Assembly: GCF_026802175.1 (NCBI RefSeq) | Contig: NZ_CP113797.1 | Span: forward strand, 5,743,026 to 5,807,025 | Direction: 5' to 3' | Origin: Thermocoleostomius sinensis A174 | GTDB lineage: Bacteria; Cyanobacteriota; Cyanobacteriia; Elainellales; Elainellaceae | DNA length: 64,000 nucleotides | In this document: positions 55,280 to 63,479 of the stretch, piece after piece | How positions within the stretch are numbered: position 1 is the stretch's first letter | Layout: each line of letters opens with the position of its first letter | Position numbers and translations under genes: made by a program | Notes under the pieces: generated by a model | Told to the model about the DNA's origin: nothing | Database searches by the model: none | The model's input: the letters and a program-made list of their open reading frames with translations, nothing else

Positions 55280-55774
55280 ATGCCCTCTGCCCCTGTTTGT
55301 CCAGTGCCCATTGAGCAGCAGCCCATCAACGAATATCAAGAGTTAAAAGAGTCTTGGTTCTTTCGATGGGCGACATTGGATCTATGGGCATATTTGAAAC
55401 CTGTATTCGTTCTGTGGAGCGTGAGTTGGATTGTTTCGGGCCCAGTAGCAGCAGCTAGCTTCTCGTTGACTAAACATCCAACTCAGTTTGTTCTCCTAGG
55501 AGCCGCTGGAGCACTGGTTTTGCCAACCTTAGCGTTGTTGCGGCTATATTTGGGGTGGGTGTATGTATGTAATCGTCTGTTTCAACCAACTGTCCCTTAT
55601 GAGGAGTCAGGCTGGTATGATGGGCAAGTTTGGACGAAACCCGATGATGTACTACAGCGCGATCAACTGATCGTGACGTACCAAATTCGATCGATTCTCA
55701 AGCGGTTGCAGTTAACCTTCGCCGCGATCGCGCTTCTTTACCTGCTAGGTAGCGGTATTTGGCAACTTTTATGA
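55280..55774 (+). CDS. CGLD27-family membrane protein
   Basis: This 164-residue protein belongs to the CGLD27 family, conserved in the green lineage and diatoms as well as cyanobacteria. The N-terminus has CPVPIEQQPINEYQELKESWFFRW, then membrane helices at ~45-65, 70-95 and 145-162, with the invariant WVYVCNRLFQPTVPYEESGWYDGQVWTKP segment between. CGLD27 is linked in algae to chloroplast function and iron economy, with no known activity. It sits between rsfS and the asparaginase gene on one strand, an arrangement I recall from other cyanobacteria. Confidence 0.92.
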   Translation: MPSAPVCPVPIEQQPINEYQELKESWFFRWATLDLWAYLKPVFVLWSVSWIVSGPVAAASFSLTKHPTQFVLLGAAGALVLPTLALLRLYLGWVYVCNRLFQPTVPYEESGWYDGQVWTKPDDVLQRDQLIVTYQIRSILKRLQLTFAAIALLYLLGSGIWQLL

Positions 55775-55888
55775 AGGATAGATGAAGAATATATGAATGC
55801 TGGGAGAAAGATGGATAAAGCCCTAGCCTTTAGGTTTTAGCCTTTTGAGGGATTGCTACAGATACACGAACTATGGCACGGCTGACGC

Positions 55889-56845
55889 ATGACTAGGGGA
55901 AAACGCACGATTCATACCGCAGAACTGCAAGTACGGTTACTGCGCGAGGGCATCATTGAATCAACACACCGCGTTCAGGCAGTGGTGGCTGATAATCGAG
56001 GACGCGCATTGTCGGTCGCCGGTAGCCCTGAAACCGCTACATTTGTTCGATCGGCATTGAAGCCCTTCCAAGCTCTGACTGTTGCTAGTAGCGGCGCGCT
56101 AGAACGCTATAGCCTGACCGATCGCGACTTGGCCATTATTTGCAGTTCCCATCAAGGCACGGTGGAGCAGGCCCGGCAAGTCTTTAATATCCTTTGGCGC
56201 TGTGATGTCGATCCCTCGGCCTTACAGTGTCCCATTCCTCCGGGTCGGCGCAGTCGCTTAGAGCACAATTGTTCGGGCAAACATGCGGGAATGCTGGCAG
56301 TATGTCGGCAACTGAATTATCCGTTGTCTAACTACACCCAGCGAAATCATCCGGTACAGCGCTTGATTTTGGGCAAAATTGCTGAGTTACTGCGGATGCC
56401 CTCGGAAGAAATTATTTATGCCCATGACGATTGCGGCGCACCGACCTACTTTATGCAGTTGGTGCAGACGGCCACACTTTATGCGCTGTTGGCGTCGGGT
56501 GATAACTTGGACATGGAGCGGATTGTGCGGGCTATGACCCACCACCCGGTGATGGTGTCGGGAGAAGGCCAGTTTGATACGGAACTTATGCGTTTGACGA
56601 CTGGCGAACTAGTAAGTAAAGCGGGGTCGGAAGGAATTCAGTGCATAGCGCGAGTTGGAGAAGGCTTGGGGCTGGCGATTAAGGTGGAAGACGGAGCCAA
56701 ACGTGCCAAACATGCTGTCGCCATTCACATTCTCAAGCAAATGGGCTGGATTACGCCAGCGATCGCTGAAACCTTGACTGAAACTTACATGACCCTAGGT
56801 AACTTCAAACGACTGGAGGTAGTGGGTGATCTGTCGTTGCCTTAA
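55889..56845 (+). CDS. L-asparaginase II family protein
   Basis: This 318-residue protein is of the asparaginase family Pfam calls Asparaginase_II, unrelated in sequence to the classical AnsA/AnsB enzymes. It has VRLLREGIIESTHRVQAVVADNRGR, VRSALKPFQAL, DLAIICSSHQGT, EHNCSGKHAGMLAVCRQL, DDCGAPTYFMQL and SKAGSEGIQCIARVGEGLGLAIKVEDGAKRA, the family blocks with Cys, Lys and Ser candidates. It would hydrolyse asparagine to aspartate and ammonia. Length is normal. Confidence 0.9.
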   Translation: MTRGKRTIHTAELQVRLLREGIIESTHRVQAVVADNRGRALSVAGSPETATFVRSALKPFQALTVASSGALERYSLTDRDLAIICSSHQGTVEQARQVFNILWRCDVDPSALQCPIPPGRRSRLEHNCSGKHAGMLAVCRQLNYPLSNYTQRNHPVQRLILGKIAELLRMPSEEIIYAHDDCGAPTYFMQLVQTATLYALLASGDNLDMERIVRAMTHHPVMVSGEGQFDTELMRLTTGELVSKAGSEGIQCIARVGEGLGLAIKVEDGAKRAKHAVAIHILKQMGWITPAIAETLTETYMTLGNFKRLEVVGDLSLP

Positions 56846-56880
56846 TCACAGGGCGAATCCTGACTGACCAATCTTTTTTC

Positions 56881-56970
56881 CTTATCCCTCAATTCCTTCT
56901 CCCACAAGGGGCAAAGGGACATCAAAGCAAACCCCGGAGCGAAAGCTTCTCTCCGGTTCGGGATGAGGAC
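56881..56970. repeat. Degenerate copy of the CCCTCATCC-type intergenic repeat
   Basis: TTATCCCTCAATTCCTTCTCCC at the left (in two adjoining parts) and GGGATGAGGACGA at the right, with an inner hairpin CCGGAG/CTCCGG (about 56934-56955), repeat the core seen at 20761, 50080 and 53720. I do not find long outer inverted repeats, so this copy may be decayed. It fills most of the gap between the asparaginase and dapL. Confidence 0.5.
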
Positions 56971-57099
56971 GATTCGAGTTTTGTCCAGTCAATCGGGCGT
57001 CGTGGCTATAGCGATCGCTCGGTTCTAGCAATATTGAAGCCCGCCCTTAACCGAACTTAGCAGTGTAAGCTTTTCTAAGGTGTTTGCAATGAACCGAAG

Positions 57100-58335
57100 A
57101 TGGCGACAATTAACGACAATTATCTCAAACTCAAGGCTGGTTATCTCTTTCCCGAAATTGCTCGACGAGTGAGTGCATTTGCAGAGGCCAACCCCGATGC
57201 CAACATCATTCGGCTTGGCATTGGCGACGTAACAGAACCCCTGCCCGAAGCCTGTCGCATAGCCATGATTCAAGCAGTTGAAGAAATGGGCGATCGATCA
57301 ACCTTCAAAGGCTATGGGCCGGAACAAGGCTACGCTTGGCTGCGAGAGAAAATTGCGACTCATGATTTTCAAGCGCGGGGCTGTTCGGTGGATGCGTCAG
57401 AGATTTTTATCTCGGATGGGTCTAAGTGTGATACGGGTAATATTCTCGATATTTTTGGTAAGGATAATACGATCGCTGTCACCGACCCAGTTTATCCTGT
57501 ATATGTCGATACAAACGTCATGGCTGGGCATACAGGCGAGGTCAATGATAGAGGAGAATATGGTGGCTTAGTGTATTTACCGATCACGGCTGAAAATGAT
57601 TTCACGGCTGAAATTCCCTCTCAAAAGGTGGATTTAATCTACTTATGTTTTCCTAACAACCCCACTGGCGCAACCGCGACAAAAGCGCATCTACAAGCCT
57701 GGGTCGAGTATGCCAAAGCCCACGGCTCTATCATTTTCTTTGATGCTGCCTATGAAGCATTCATTACCGACCCAGACCTGCCGCATTCTATTTACGAAAT
57801 TGAGGGAGCGCGAGACTGTGCGATCGAGTTCCGCTCTTTCTCAAAAAATGCAGGCTTTACTGGAACTCGTTGTGCACTGACAGTGGTGCCCAAAACCCTA
57901 AAAGCCAAAGCGGCTGATGGCACAGATGTAGAGCTATGGAAGCTGTGGAATCGCCGCCAATCTACCAAGTTCAACGGCGTGTCCTATATTGTGCAGCGCG
58001 GAGCCGAGGCTGTTTATAGCGATGCTGGACAAGCCCAAGTTCGCGATCTGGTCAATTTCTACATGGACAATGCCAAAATTATTCGCCAACAACTGACGGC
58101 TGCCGGAATTGCTGTTTATGGTGGTGTCAATGCGCCCTATGTCTGGGTGAAAACGCCGCACGGACTGTCTAGTTGGGATTTCTTCGACAAATTGCTGCAC
58201 ACCTGCCACGTAGTAGGAACACCCGGATCTGGGTTTGGCGCTGCTGGAGAAGGCTATTTCCGCATTTCAGCCTTCAACAGTCGCGACAATGTGGAAGCAG
58301 CGATGCAACGGATCACAGACAAATTTAAGGCATAA
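57100..58335 (+). CDS. dapL: LL-diaminopimelate aminotransferase
   Basis: DapL converts tetrahydrodipicolinate directly to LL-diaminopimelate with glutamate as donor, the lysine/peptidoglycan route used by cyanobacteria and plants. The 411-residue PLP enzyme has [83 protein letters not shown] and the PLP lysine in [18 protein letters not shown] strong terminator lies nine bases after the stop. Confidence 0.97.
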   Translation: MATINDNYLKLKAGYLFPEIARRVSAFAEANPDANIIRLGIGDVTEPLPEACRIAMIQAVEEMGDRSTFKGYGPEQGYAWLREKIATHDFQARGCSVDASEIFISDGSKCDTGNILDIFGKDNTIAVTDPVYPVYVDTNVMAGHTGEVNDRGEYGGLVYLPITAENDFTAEIPSQKVDLIYLCFPNNPTGATATKAHLQAWVEYAKAHGSIIFFDAAYEAFITDPDLPHSIYEIEGARDCAIEFRSFSKNAGFTGTRCALTVVPKTLKAKAADGTDVELWKLWNRRQSTKFNGVSYIVQRGAEAVYSDAGQAQVRDLVNFYMDNAKIIRQQLTAAGIAVYGGVNAPYVWVKTPHGLSSWDFFDKLLHTCHVVGTPGSGFGAAGEGYFRISAFNSRDNVEAAMQRITDKFKA

Positions 58336-58343
58336 GGTCCAAT

Positions 58344-58377
58344 AGAGGGGGAGGGTTCCTCCATCCTCCCTCTTTTT
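58344..58377 (+). terminator. Intrinsic terminator after dapL
   Basis: AGAGGGGGAGGG and CCTCCCTCT pair (several registers possible) around a short pyrimidine-rich loop, followed by five T (58373-58377). It is nine bases beyond the dapL stop. Confidence 0.72.
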
Positions 58378-58461
58378 CGCGGCAACGCAATTCAGCTTGC
58401 TTCGATTGTCTCCATCATCCCTTAAGATCCTACTGAGGGAATTTTGAGGAAAAGTTTGAAC

Positions 58462-59004
58462 ATGCTGAAGCGGATTGCAGCCATACTGCTAATAATTGTG
58501 AGTTTGAGTTTACAGAGTTGCGCTTCGGTAACATCTGGATTGGTTAGCTACGTAGACAGCTACGATGGCTATGAGTTTCTTTATCCCAATAGCTGGGTTC
58601 CAGTCAAGCTCTCGGAGGGTCCAGATGTTGTGCTACACGATTTGATTGAAGAAACAGAAAACGTCAGTGTTATCATCAACCCAGTTCCTGATAATAAGAC
58701 CTTGGCTGATCTTGGTACACCAAGCGAAGTCGGCTATCGGCTCTCTAAAAATGCGATCGCTCCTCCAGACTCGGGACGACAAGCCGAACTAGTCAATGCG
58801 GATTCTCATGAACTGAACGGAGTGACGTATTACCTACTAGAATACGTGGTGAAATTACCTACGAACCAAATTCGCCATAATTTAGCCAGTGTAGCGGTGC
58901 GACGAGGCCAACTCTTTACGCTCAATGTTTCTACGACCGATCGTCGTTGGGACAAAACGAAAGACATACTCTACAAAGTTGCAGACTCCTTCTCGGTCTA
59001 TTGA
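58462..59004 (+). CDS. PsbP/CyanoP-like lipoprotein
   Basis: This 180-residue thylakoid-lumen protein has a lipoprotein signal (KRIAAILLIIVSLSLQSC, lipobox LQSC) and a PsbP fold: YVDSYDGYEFLYPNSWVPVK, GPDVVLHDLIEETENVSVIINPV, TLADLGTPSEVGYRLSKN, ELNGVTYYLLEYVVKL and LFTLNVSTTDRRW. CyanoP assists early photosystem II assembly in Synechocystis. ATG 58462 starts the signal directly; a TTG six codons earlier also opens the frame and GAGG lies 12 bases before the ATG. Confidence 0.92.
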   Translation: MLKRIAAILLIIVSLSLQSCASVTSGLVSYVDSYDGYEFLYPNSWVPVKLSEGPDVVLHDLIEETENVSVIINPVPDNKTLADLGTPSEVGYRLSKNAIAPPDSGRQAELVNADSHELNGVTYYLLEYVVKLPTNQIRHNLASVAVRRGQLFTLNVSTTDRRWDKTKDILYKVADSFSVY

Positions 59005-59072
59005 CTATTAAGGATAAGGAATTGAGTAAGAATCGAGGTTAGATGAATCTTTGATTGACCAATCAATTCAGA

Positions 59073-59615
59073 TCAATATGCACCAATCCATGGTCCAGTT
59101 TTACGATCGGGAAGGTCCTGAATATGTGTTTCTTGCTTATAAACTTGAAAACCGCGAGCTTGATAATTGGCTAGGGCATGAGGGCTATCCAGACTACAGG
59201 TATGCACCCAGACTCGATTTGCCCCCATTCCCCAAGCTTTTTCTACCCCCACACTGAGTAGGTGTCCGCCCAAACGCTTGCCTATAAATTGTTTCAAGAT
59301 GCCAAAGTAGGCAATTTTAACGCTACCATCGGGCTGAGCTTCTAATTCTATGTACCCCGCAGGCGTTCCAGAGATATACGCTACCCAGGTTTGCACCGTT
59401 GATTGTTCTAAGTGATTAAGCCAGCGGCGATACGTCCAAGCAAGCCGATCGCACCAATACCAATCGCCACCCACGCTAGTGTAGAGAAACCGACTGAATT
59501 CGGGGGAGGGAATTTGGGCTTGCTCAATTCTCAACGCATAGTCACCTGGTGAAACGGGGCGCAGTTGTCGGCGATCGAGCATTTCTAAATACCAGGTAGT
59601 GACTTCAACCTGCAT
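59073..59615 (-). CDS. GNAT-family N-acetyltransferase
   Basis: This 180-residue acetyltransferase shows the GNAT core at about 80-165: VAYISGTPAGYIELE, KIAYFGILKQFIGKRLGGHLLSVGVEKAWGMGA (Q/R-x-x-G-x-G/A-like KRLGGH loop) and CSLDSPHALANYQARGFQVYKQE, the last being the conserved C-terminal alpha4-beta7. The N-terminal part (FLYTSVGGDWYWCDRLAW) is rich in aromatics. The substrate is unknown. It is alone between psbP-like and recQ genes. Confidence 0.88.
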   Translation of the reverse strand: MQVEVTTWYLEMLDRRQLRPVSPGDYALRIEQAQIPSPEFSRFLYTSVGGDWYWCDRLAWTYRRWLNHLEQSTVQTWVAYISGTPAGYIELEAQPDGSVKIAYFGILKQFIGKRLGGHLLSVGVEKAWGMGANRVWVHTCSLDSPHALANYQARGFQVYKQETHIQDLPDRKTGPWIGAY

Positions 59616-59693
59616 AGCATCAAAATAGCATCAAATAAGTTCAGCCGCTTCTACAATAGCCGACTTAACACCATGAGTTGTTTCTACCTTGCA

Positions 59694-61154
59694 TCATCGA
59701 TTTTGAGACAAGCATCGATCGCAGTGCCCACATCCCACTCCCAACGCTTCGGCCGCTTTAAGAAAGCCAAAGGCGCTCAACATAAACTGCCAACGACATT
59801 GCTTTGTCGTTAGATACTGAGTCATGGTCTGGGTTGCCTTGCTTTGCAGCTTAGTGTGCGGAACGATCGATCGATGAATGACATAGTGAAAGGGATCGAC
59901 CCACTCTAGTTGCCCAGTACTGTGCAGTAACGATAAAGCAACGTCGGCCTCCTTAAACTGGCGAGTCACCACGCTAAATTCTCCTTTCCCAGGAATTTGT
60001 TTCATGATCTGCTGCGCCAACTGCCGATGCTTATGGTCTTGTTTGAGAAAAAATTGTTGCCGATGCTTGTCTTGCGGATCAAGCCAGCCGGTCGGTTCAC
60101 TGACCAAACTCAAGGCTTCTGACGGGTTGTTGTCTCGTCCGGCTCGCCCAATTTCTTGCACATACTCCGAAAGTAGCAGCGGCACATGGAAGTGCACAAC
60201 CCATCGCACAGAACTGTGGTTCACGCCCATACCAAATGCTGACGTACAAACCACAAACAGCATGGTTCCGTTCAGCCAAGCTGTTTCGATCGCTCGGCGT
60301 TCATTGGTAGCGAGTCCAGCATGATAGGCCACTGTCGCGTAGCCTTGCTGAGTTAGCCAATCAGCAAGCGCTTCACCATCACGGCGAGTACGGACATACA
60401 CTAGTCCAGCTTGGTTCGGTCTGGCTTGAAGATAGCGAAGCAATTGCTGCCGCCGTCCTCTTGATGTCCAGGCAATGTTGACCGCTAGGTGTAAGTTGGG
60501 GCGATAGGGGCTTTGCAGAATGGTTTGGGGTTGTTGTAGCTGCAAGACGTGCTGAATGATCTGCTGAGCCTGAGGATCAGCGGTAGCGGTAAAAGCTGCG
60601 ATCGCCATTTTGGTTCCAGCAGGTTTATGTTGCAACAGCGCAGGACGCACAGTGCCCAAGCGGCGATACGCCGGACGAAACGTGTCTCCCCACTGTACTA
60701 GACAATGAGCTTCATCCAGAATCAGGGCGTTAATCTGAAGCTGTGGTTGACATAACCGTTGCCATACGGTTGGACTCAGCAACGTCTCAGGCGAGAGATA
60801 CAGCAAGCGCAGTTTTTGATGCTCTAGTGCCCATAGGGTTTGCCGTTTTTGCGGGGAGGTCAGTTCACTATGCAAAAGGGCGGCCGGTAGTTGGCGTTGA
60901 CGTAGCTCTTGGACTTGATTTTCCATCAGCGCCACCAAGGGCGAAACCACGATCGTCAATCCCTGGTTTAACAACGCGGGCAACTGAAAGCAAATAGACT
61001 TGCCGCCACCTGTGGGCATCACGATCAGGGCATCTCGGTGCTCCAGCAAACATTGAATCACTTCGTCTTGGGGATAGCGAAACTCGGTATATCCCCAAAT
61101 TTGTTGAAACCGTTGCAGAACAAGCTGGCGATCGGGCGGATATGGTGAAGACAT
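59694..61154 (-). CDS. recQ: RecQ-family ATP-dependent DNA helicase
   Basis: This 486-residue 3'-5' DNA helicase has FRYPQDEVIQCLLEHRDALIVMPTGGGKSICFQLPA (Walker A), LILDEAHCLVQWG (DEAH), FTATADPQAQQII, GLVYVRTRRDGEALADWLTQQGY, AFGMGVNHSSVRWVVHFHVP and EYVQEIGRAGRDN. The short C-terminal region ends with CGHCDRCL, the zinc-binding cysteines, and there is no HRDC domain, a normal short RecQ. It unwinds forks and recombination intermediates. It is followed on the other side by the Mnh operon's terminator. Confidence 0.94.
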   Translation of the reverse strand: MSSPYPPDRQLVLQRFQQIWGYTEFRYPQDEVIQCLLEHRDALIVMPTGGGKSICFQLPALLNQGLTIVVSPLVALMENQVQELRQRQLPAALLHSELTSPQKRQTLWALEHQKLRLLYLSPETLLSPTVWQRLCQPQLQINALILDEAHCLVQWGDTFRPAYRRLGTVRPALLQHKPAGTKMAIAAFTATADPQAQQIIQHVLQLQQPQTILQSPYRPNLHLAVNIAWTSRGRRQQLLRYLQARPNQAGLVYVRTRRDGEALADWLTQQGYATVAYHAGLATNERRAIETAWLNGTMLFVVCTSAFGMGVNHSSVRWVVHFHVPLLLSEYVQEIGRAGRDNNPSEALSLVSEPTGWLDPQDKHRQQFFLKQDHKHRQLAQQIMKQIPGKGEFSVVTRQFKEADVALSLLHSTGQLEWVDPFHYVIHRSIVPHTKLQSKATQTMTQYLTTKQCRWQFMLSAFGFLKAAEALGVGCGHCDRCLSQNR

Positions 61155-61224
61155 GACAGGACTGATAATGCACTGCTGATTAGAGTGCCCACATCCGACC
61201 TAGCTGGCTGACGGGACAGAACAC

Positions 61225-61260
61225 CAAAATCGGAGGGTGAGCCGCCACCCATCCTCCGAT
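61225..61260 (-). terminator. Intrinsic terminator of the Mrp/Mnh operon
   Basis: On the minus strand, an ATCGGAGG/CCTCCGAT stem (61260-61253 with 61236-61229), extended inside by GGGTG/CACCC pairing, is followed by TTTTGG. It starts five bases after the last antiporter gene's stop. Confidence 0.78.
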
Positions 61261-61264
61261 CGGT

Positions 61265-61927
61265 CTACAACAGCCCACGATATCGAATAAACAGTAAAAT
61301 TGCTGCCCATGACCCCAACGCCACTTTAATGGCCACTAGGATATTGAGTATGGGAATGACTCCACCACTGGCCAGTGCCCCCAGTTCGCCGTGCGGTAAC
61401 TCGATACCCACCAAGGTCAGCACCGCAAAGATAATAAAAATCAGCACTGAGACTTTTTCTAGAATGGCGGCTCGCCACCGCTGGTAGATTGCCTGCATCC
61501 ATTCTGGCGAAGAAGTAATAGCAACCAATCCGATCGCAGTTCCTCCCGCAACTCCCGCTGCAAATCCGCCACCAGGGCTGAGATGCCCGCGAATAGCCAA
61601 TTCGATGCTGACCAAGGCCGCAATGGTAGCTCCTAGACGTGCCAATACGATCGAAGGTTGATCGGTAAATTGGTAAACGGTCGCTGGCGGGCGTTCGTTT
61701 GCCAGTAGAAAATGCGCTCCCATGATGGCAATTGTAAATACAACCACTTCAAAGATCGTGTCATACAGTCGATTCCTGAAAATAATACCTGAGACAGCAT
61801 TGGGGACACCGCTATCTTGGACAACGGCTTCGACAATAGACATGTCCATCAAGACGGGGGCTGGATTGGGCAGAATTAAAAATTTGATATACAACGCAAT
61901 GCCAGCGACGATGTAAATCCACTTCAT
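61265..61927 (-). CDS. mnhB: Mrp/Mnh cation-proton antiporter subunit B
   Basis: This 220-residue membrane protein has about six helices. The first ~95 residues (MKWIYIVAGIALYIKFLILP, SGIIFRNRLYDTIFEVVVFTIAIMGAHFL) resemble the C-terminal part of MrpA/MnhB, and residues ~105-220 (LGATIAALVSIELAIRGHLSPGGGFAAGVAGGTAIGL) are the DUF4040/MnhB core with the conserved HLSPGGGF loop. Together with D-G it forms a multi-subunit Na+/H+ antiporter. Its start overlaps the DUF4040 gene's stop by four bases. It is the last gene of the operon. Confidence 0.88.
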   Translation of the reverse strand: MKWIYIVAGIALYIKFLILPNPAPVLMDMSIVEAVVQDSGVPNAVSGIIFRNRLYDTIFEVVVFTIAIMGAHFLLANERPPATVYQFTDQPSIVLARLGATIAALVSIELAIRGHLSPGGGFAAGVAGGTAIGLVAITSSPEWMQAIYQRWRAAILEKVSVLIFIIFAVLTLVGIELPHGELGALASGGVIPILNILVAIKVALGSWAAILLFIRYRGLL

Positions 61928-62547
61928 GAATGCGCCTCCTCCAAATTTGTGGCATCACTGGCATAGGATTTCATCTCCAGTGAATTAGCATAGGTCAGGC
62001 TCGTCAATGGAGATGAAAGCTCAGCTTGCAGGATTTCATAAAGACGTTGAATCCGAACATTAGTGCAATAGGGTGGGTCGTGTTGCGATCGGGCTTCAAC
62101 ACAGGTGGCATGGATGTCTTTATTTGCCAAGGCTTGCTGTAGCGACTGAGCATCGGGAAACGACACTAGCTCTAGGCGCATATAGTGTTTTGCCAAAACA
62201 GTACGAAGGTCAGTAAGGAGATGATCAAACGGCTGACTAGCTTGGGCAGGCACTGCGTTAACAGAGGGACTGCTCACTGGTTCAGGCAAATCGCTTGTCA
62301 GGATGCCCAGTCGCATCACCAAGGAGGAACGAACTGCCACTGCATACAGTGTAATGGCCAGCATGGTTCCCACCAAAGCTTCTGTTAATGCTACATCCGC
62401 CCCTCCAAGGACAGCATAGACCAAAGCAGCCACTGCGCCCAAGATGCCGCGGATGACCAAAGCATGGTAAGGATTCACCTGAAGTATTAACAGACCTGCC
62501 GACAGAGGTAGCAAGGCTGTAATTAGATAAACATAGCTATCTGTCAT
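61924..62547 (-). CDS. DUF4040-domain antiporter subunit (MnhA C-terminal-like)
   Basis: This 207-residue protein has four N-terminal membrane helices with LPLSAGLLILQVNPYHALVIRGILGAVAALVYAVLGGADVALTEALVGTMLAITLYAVAV, the DUF4040 motif found in the middle part of MrpA and in MbhD. Its C-terminal ~110 residues are soluble (FDHLLTDLRTVLAKHYMRLELVSFPDAQSL and NKDIHATCVEARSQHDPPYCTNVRIQRLYEIL), an unusual cytoplasmic tail. ATG 62547 has GGAGG five bases upstream; a longer frame to 62622 would run through the mnhG gene. It overlaps mnhG by 11 bases. Confidence 0.87.
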   Translation of the reverse strand: MTDSYVYLITALLPLSAGLLILQVNPYHALVIRGILGAVAALVYAVLGGADVALTEALVGTMLAITLYAVAVRSSLVMRLGILTSDLPEPVSSPSVNAVPAQASQPFDHLLTDLRTVLAKHYMRLELVSFPDAQSLQQALANKDIHATCVEARSQHDPPYCTNVRIQRLYEILQAELSSPLTSLTYANSLEMKSYASDATNLEEAHS

Positions 62548-62815
62548 ACATTCCTCCGCTAGAACAGTAGGCCAAGACATAGCCCAGCACAGTATTCCAA
62601 ATGGCCAATGAAATAATTGCAAGAATCAGTAGAGGCCATTCATTTGGAATTTTTAGAAACAAACCAAAAATGATGCTCATCGAGCCAAGTGTGTCAGCAA
62701 CAGAAAGGCTGTGTAGTTTAAATAAAACTGATCGATGACCAAGCAGAGGAACGGTTCCCCAAAACCAAAAGACAATACCGATACCAATACAGAGATAACT
62801 GAGTAGATCAATCAT
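62537..62815 (-). CDS. mnhG: Mrp/Mnh antiporter subunit G
   Basis: This 92-residue membrane protein has three helices and the family sequence GIVFWFWGTVPLLGHRSVLFKLHSLSVADTLGSMSIIFGLFLKI followed by a third helix. It belongs to the small MnhG/MrpG subunit family. Its start overlaps the mnhF stop by four bases. Confidence 0.9.
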   Translation of the reverse strand: MIDLLSYLCIGIGIVFWFWGTVPLLGHRSVLFKLHSLSVADTLGSMSIIFGLFLKIPNEWPLLILAIISLAIWNTVLGYVLAYCSSGGMYDR

Positions 62816-63078
62816 AGTTTTTCATGCGATAGATCATTCATGCGTTTAAGTACATGGGCTAATAGCATCAAGGCGGCATTTCCAACACTGAGGATGATCA
62901 CTCCTACTACCCCAATCATCCAGTCATCGCGCAAAACAGAGACAACTAGAATCATCACCGAGGTTTTGGTAGCAATACTGGCAAAGGCTAGCATTTTTTG
63001 CCAAATATCTTCATCCTGACAAGCTTCATAAATTGGAATTAGCAGCGCCAGAATCATGGCAATTAGAATCAGAGTCAT
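62812..63078 (-). CDS. mnhF: Mrp/Mnh antiporter subunit F
   Basis: This 88-residue membrane protein has three helices with TLILIAMILALLIPIYEACQDEDIWQKMLAFASIATKTSVMILVVSVLRDDWMIGVVGVIILSVGNAALMLLA, matching MnhF/MrpF/PhaF. The stop overlaps mnhG and the start overlaps mnhE, both by four bases, so all are co-translated. Confidence 0.88.
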   Translation of the reverse strand: MTLILIAMILALLIPIYEACQDEDIWQKMLAFASIATKTSVMILVVSVLRDDWMIGVVGVIILSVGNAALMLLAHVLKRMNDLSHEKL

Positions 63079-63479
63079 GCTTTTCTTCTCCGTCGCACTC
63101 GGTGGACTTCATACCAGCCATCTTCGTGGTATTTCAAAACGATCGTTTTAGGTGTGAACGTAATCAAAAAGATATCCAGAAAAATCAGTCCAGGTGTGCG
63201 CCCGGGTTTAACTCGTTCCAGCGTGATATCTTCCTCATTATGTGGACGCAGCATAATTTCAAAGGCTTCAAAAAAGGCCTGTGGAATGGCCACTATTACC
63301 TCGCCCAAGGCCCGCAGCCAATCCTTTAAAGCGCCCAATGATTTAGGTCCACCCGGTAATAGCAGCGCAACGCTGATACCGATGATGATGTTGGCCAAGC
63401 TCAAATTAGCCGTCAGCAAAAACCAAATAACCAGCCGCAGTATCAGATTTAAGTATCCAATCATGCCACCACCATCCAA
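63075..63479 (-). CDS. mnhE: Mrp/Mnh antiporter subunit E
   Basis: This 134-residue protein has an N-terminal pair of membrane helices (IGYLNLILRLVIWFLLTANLSLANIIIGISVALLL) and a soluble part with ALGEVIVAIPQAFFEAFEIMLRP and GLIFLDIFLITFTPKTIVLKYHEDGWYEVHRV, matching the MnhE family. It overlaps mnhD by 19 bases and mnhF by four. Confidence 0.9.
   Translation of the reverse strand: MDGGGMIGYLNLILRLVIWFLLTANLSLANIIIGISVALLLPGGPKSLGALKDWLRALGEVIVAIPQAFFEAFEIMLRPHNEEDITLERVKPGRTPGLIFLDIFLITFTPKTIVLKYHEDGWYEVHRVRRRRKA

Noticed and set aside
59051-59257. 68-codon plus-strand frame
   Set aside because: It lies antisense to the end of the GNAT gene, whose motif-bearing frame clearly explains the sequence.
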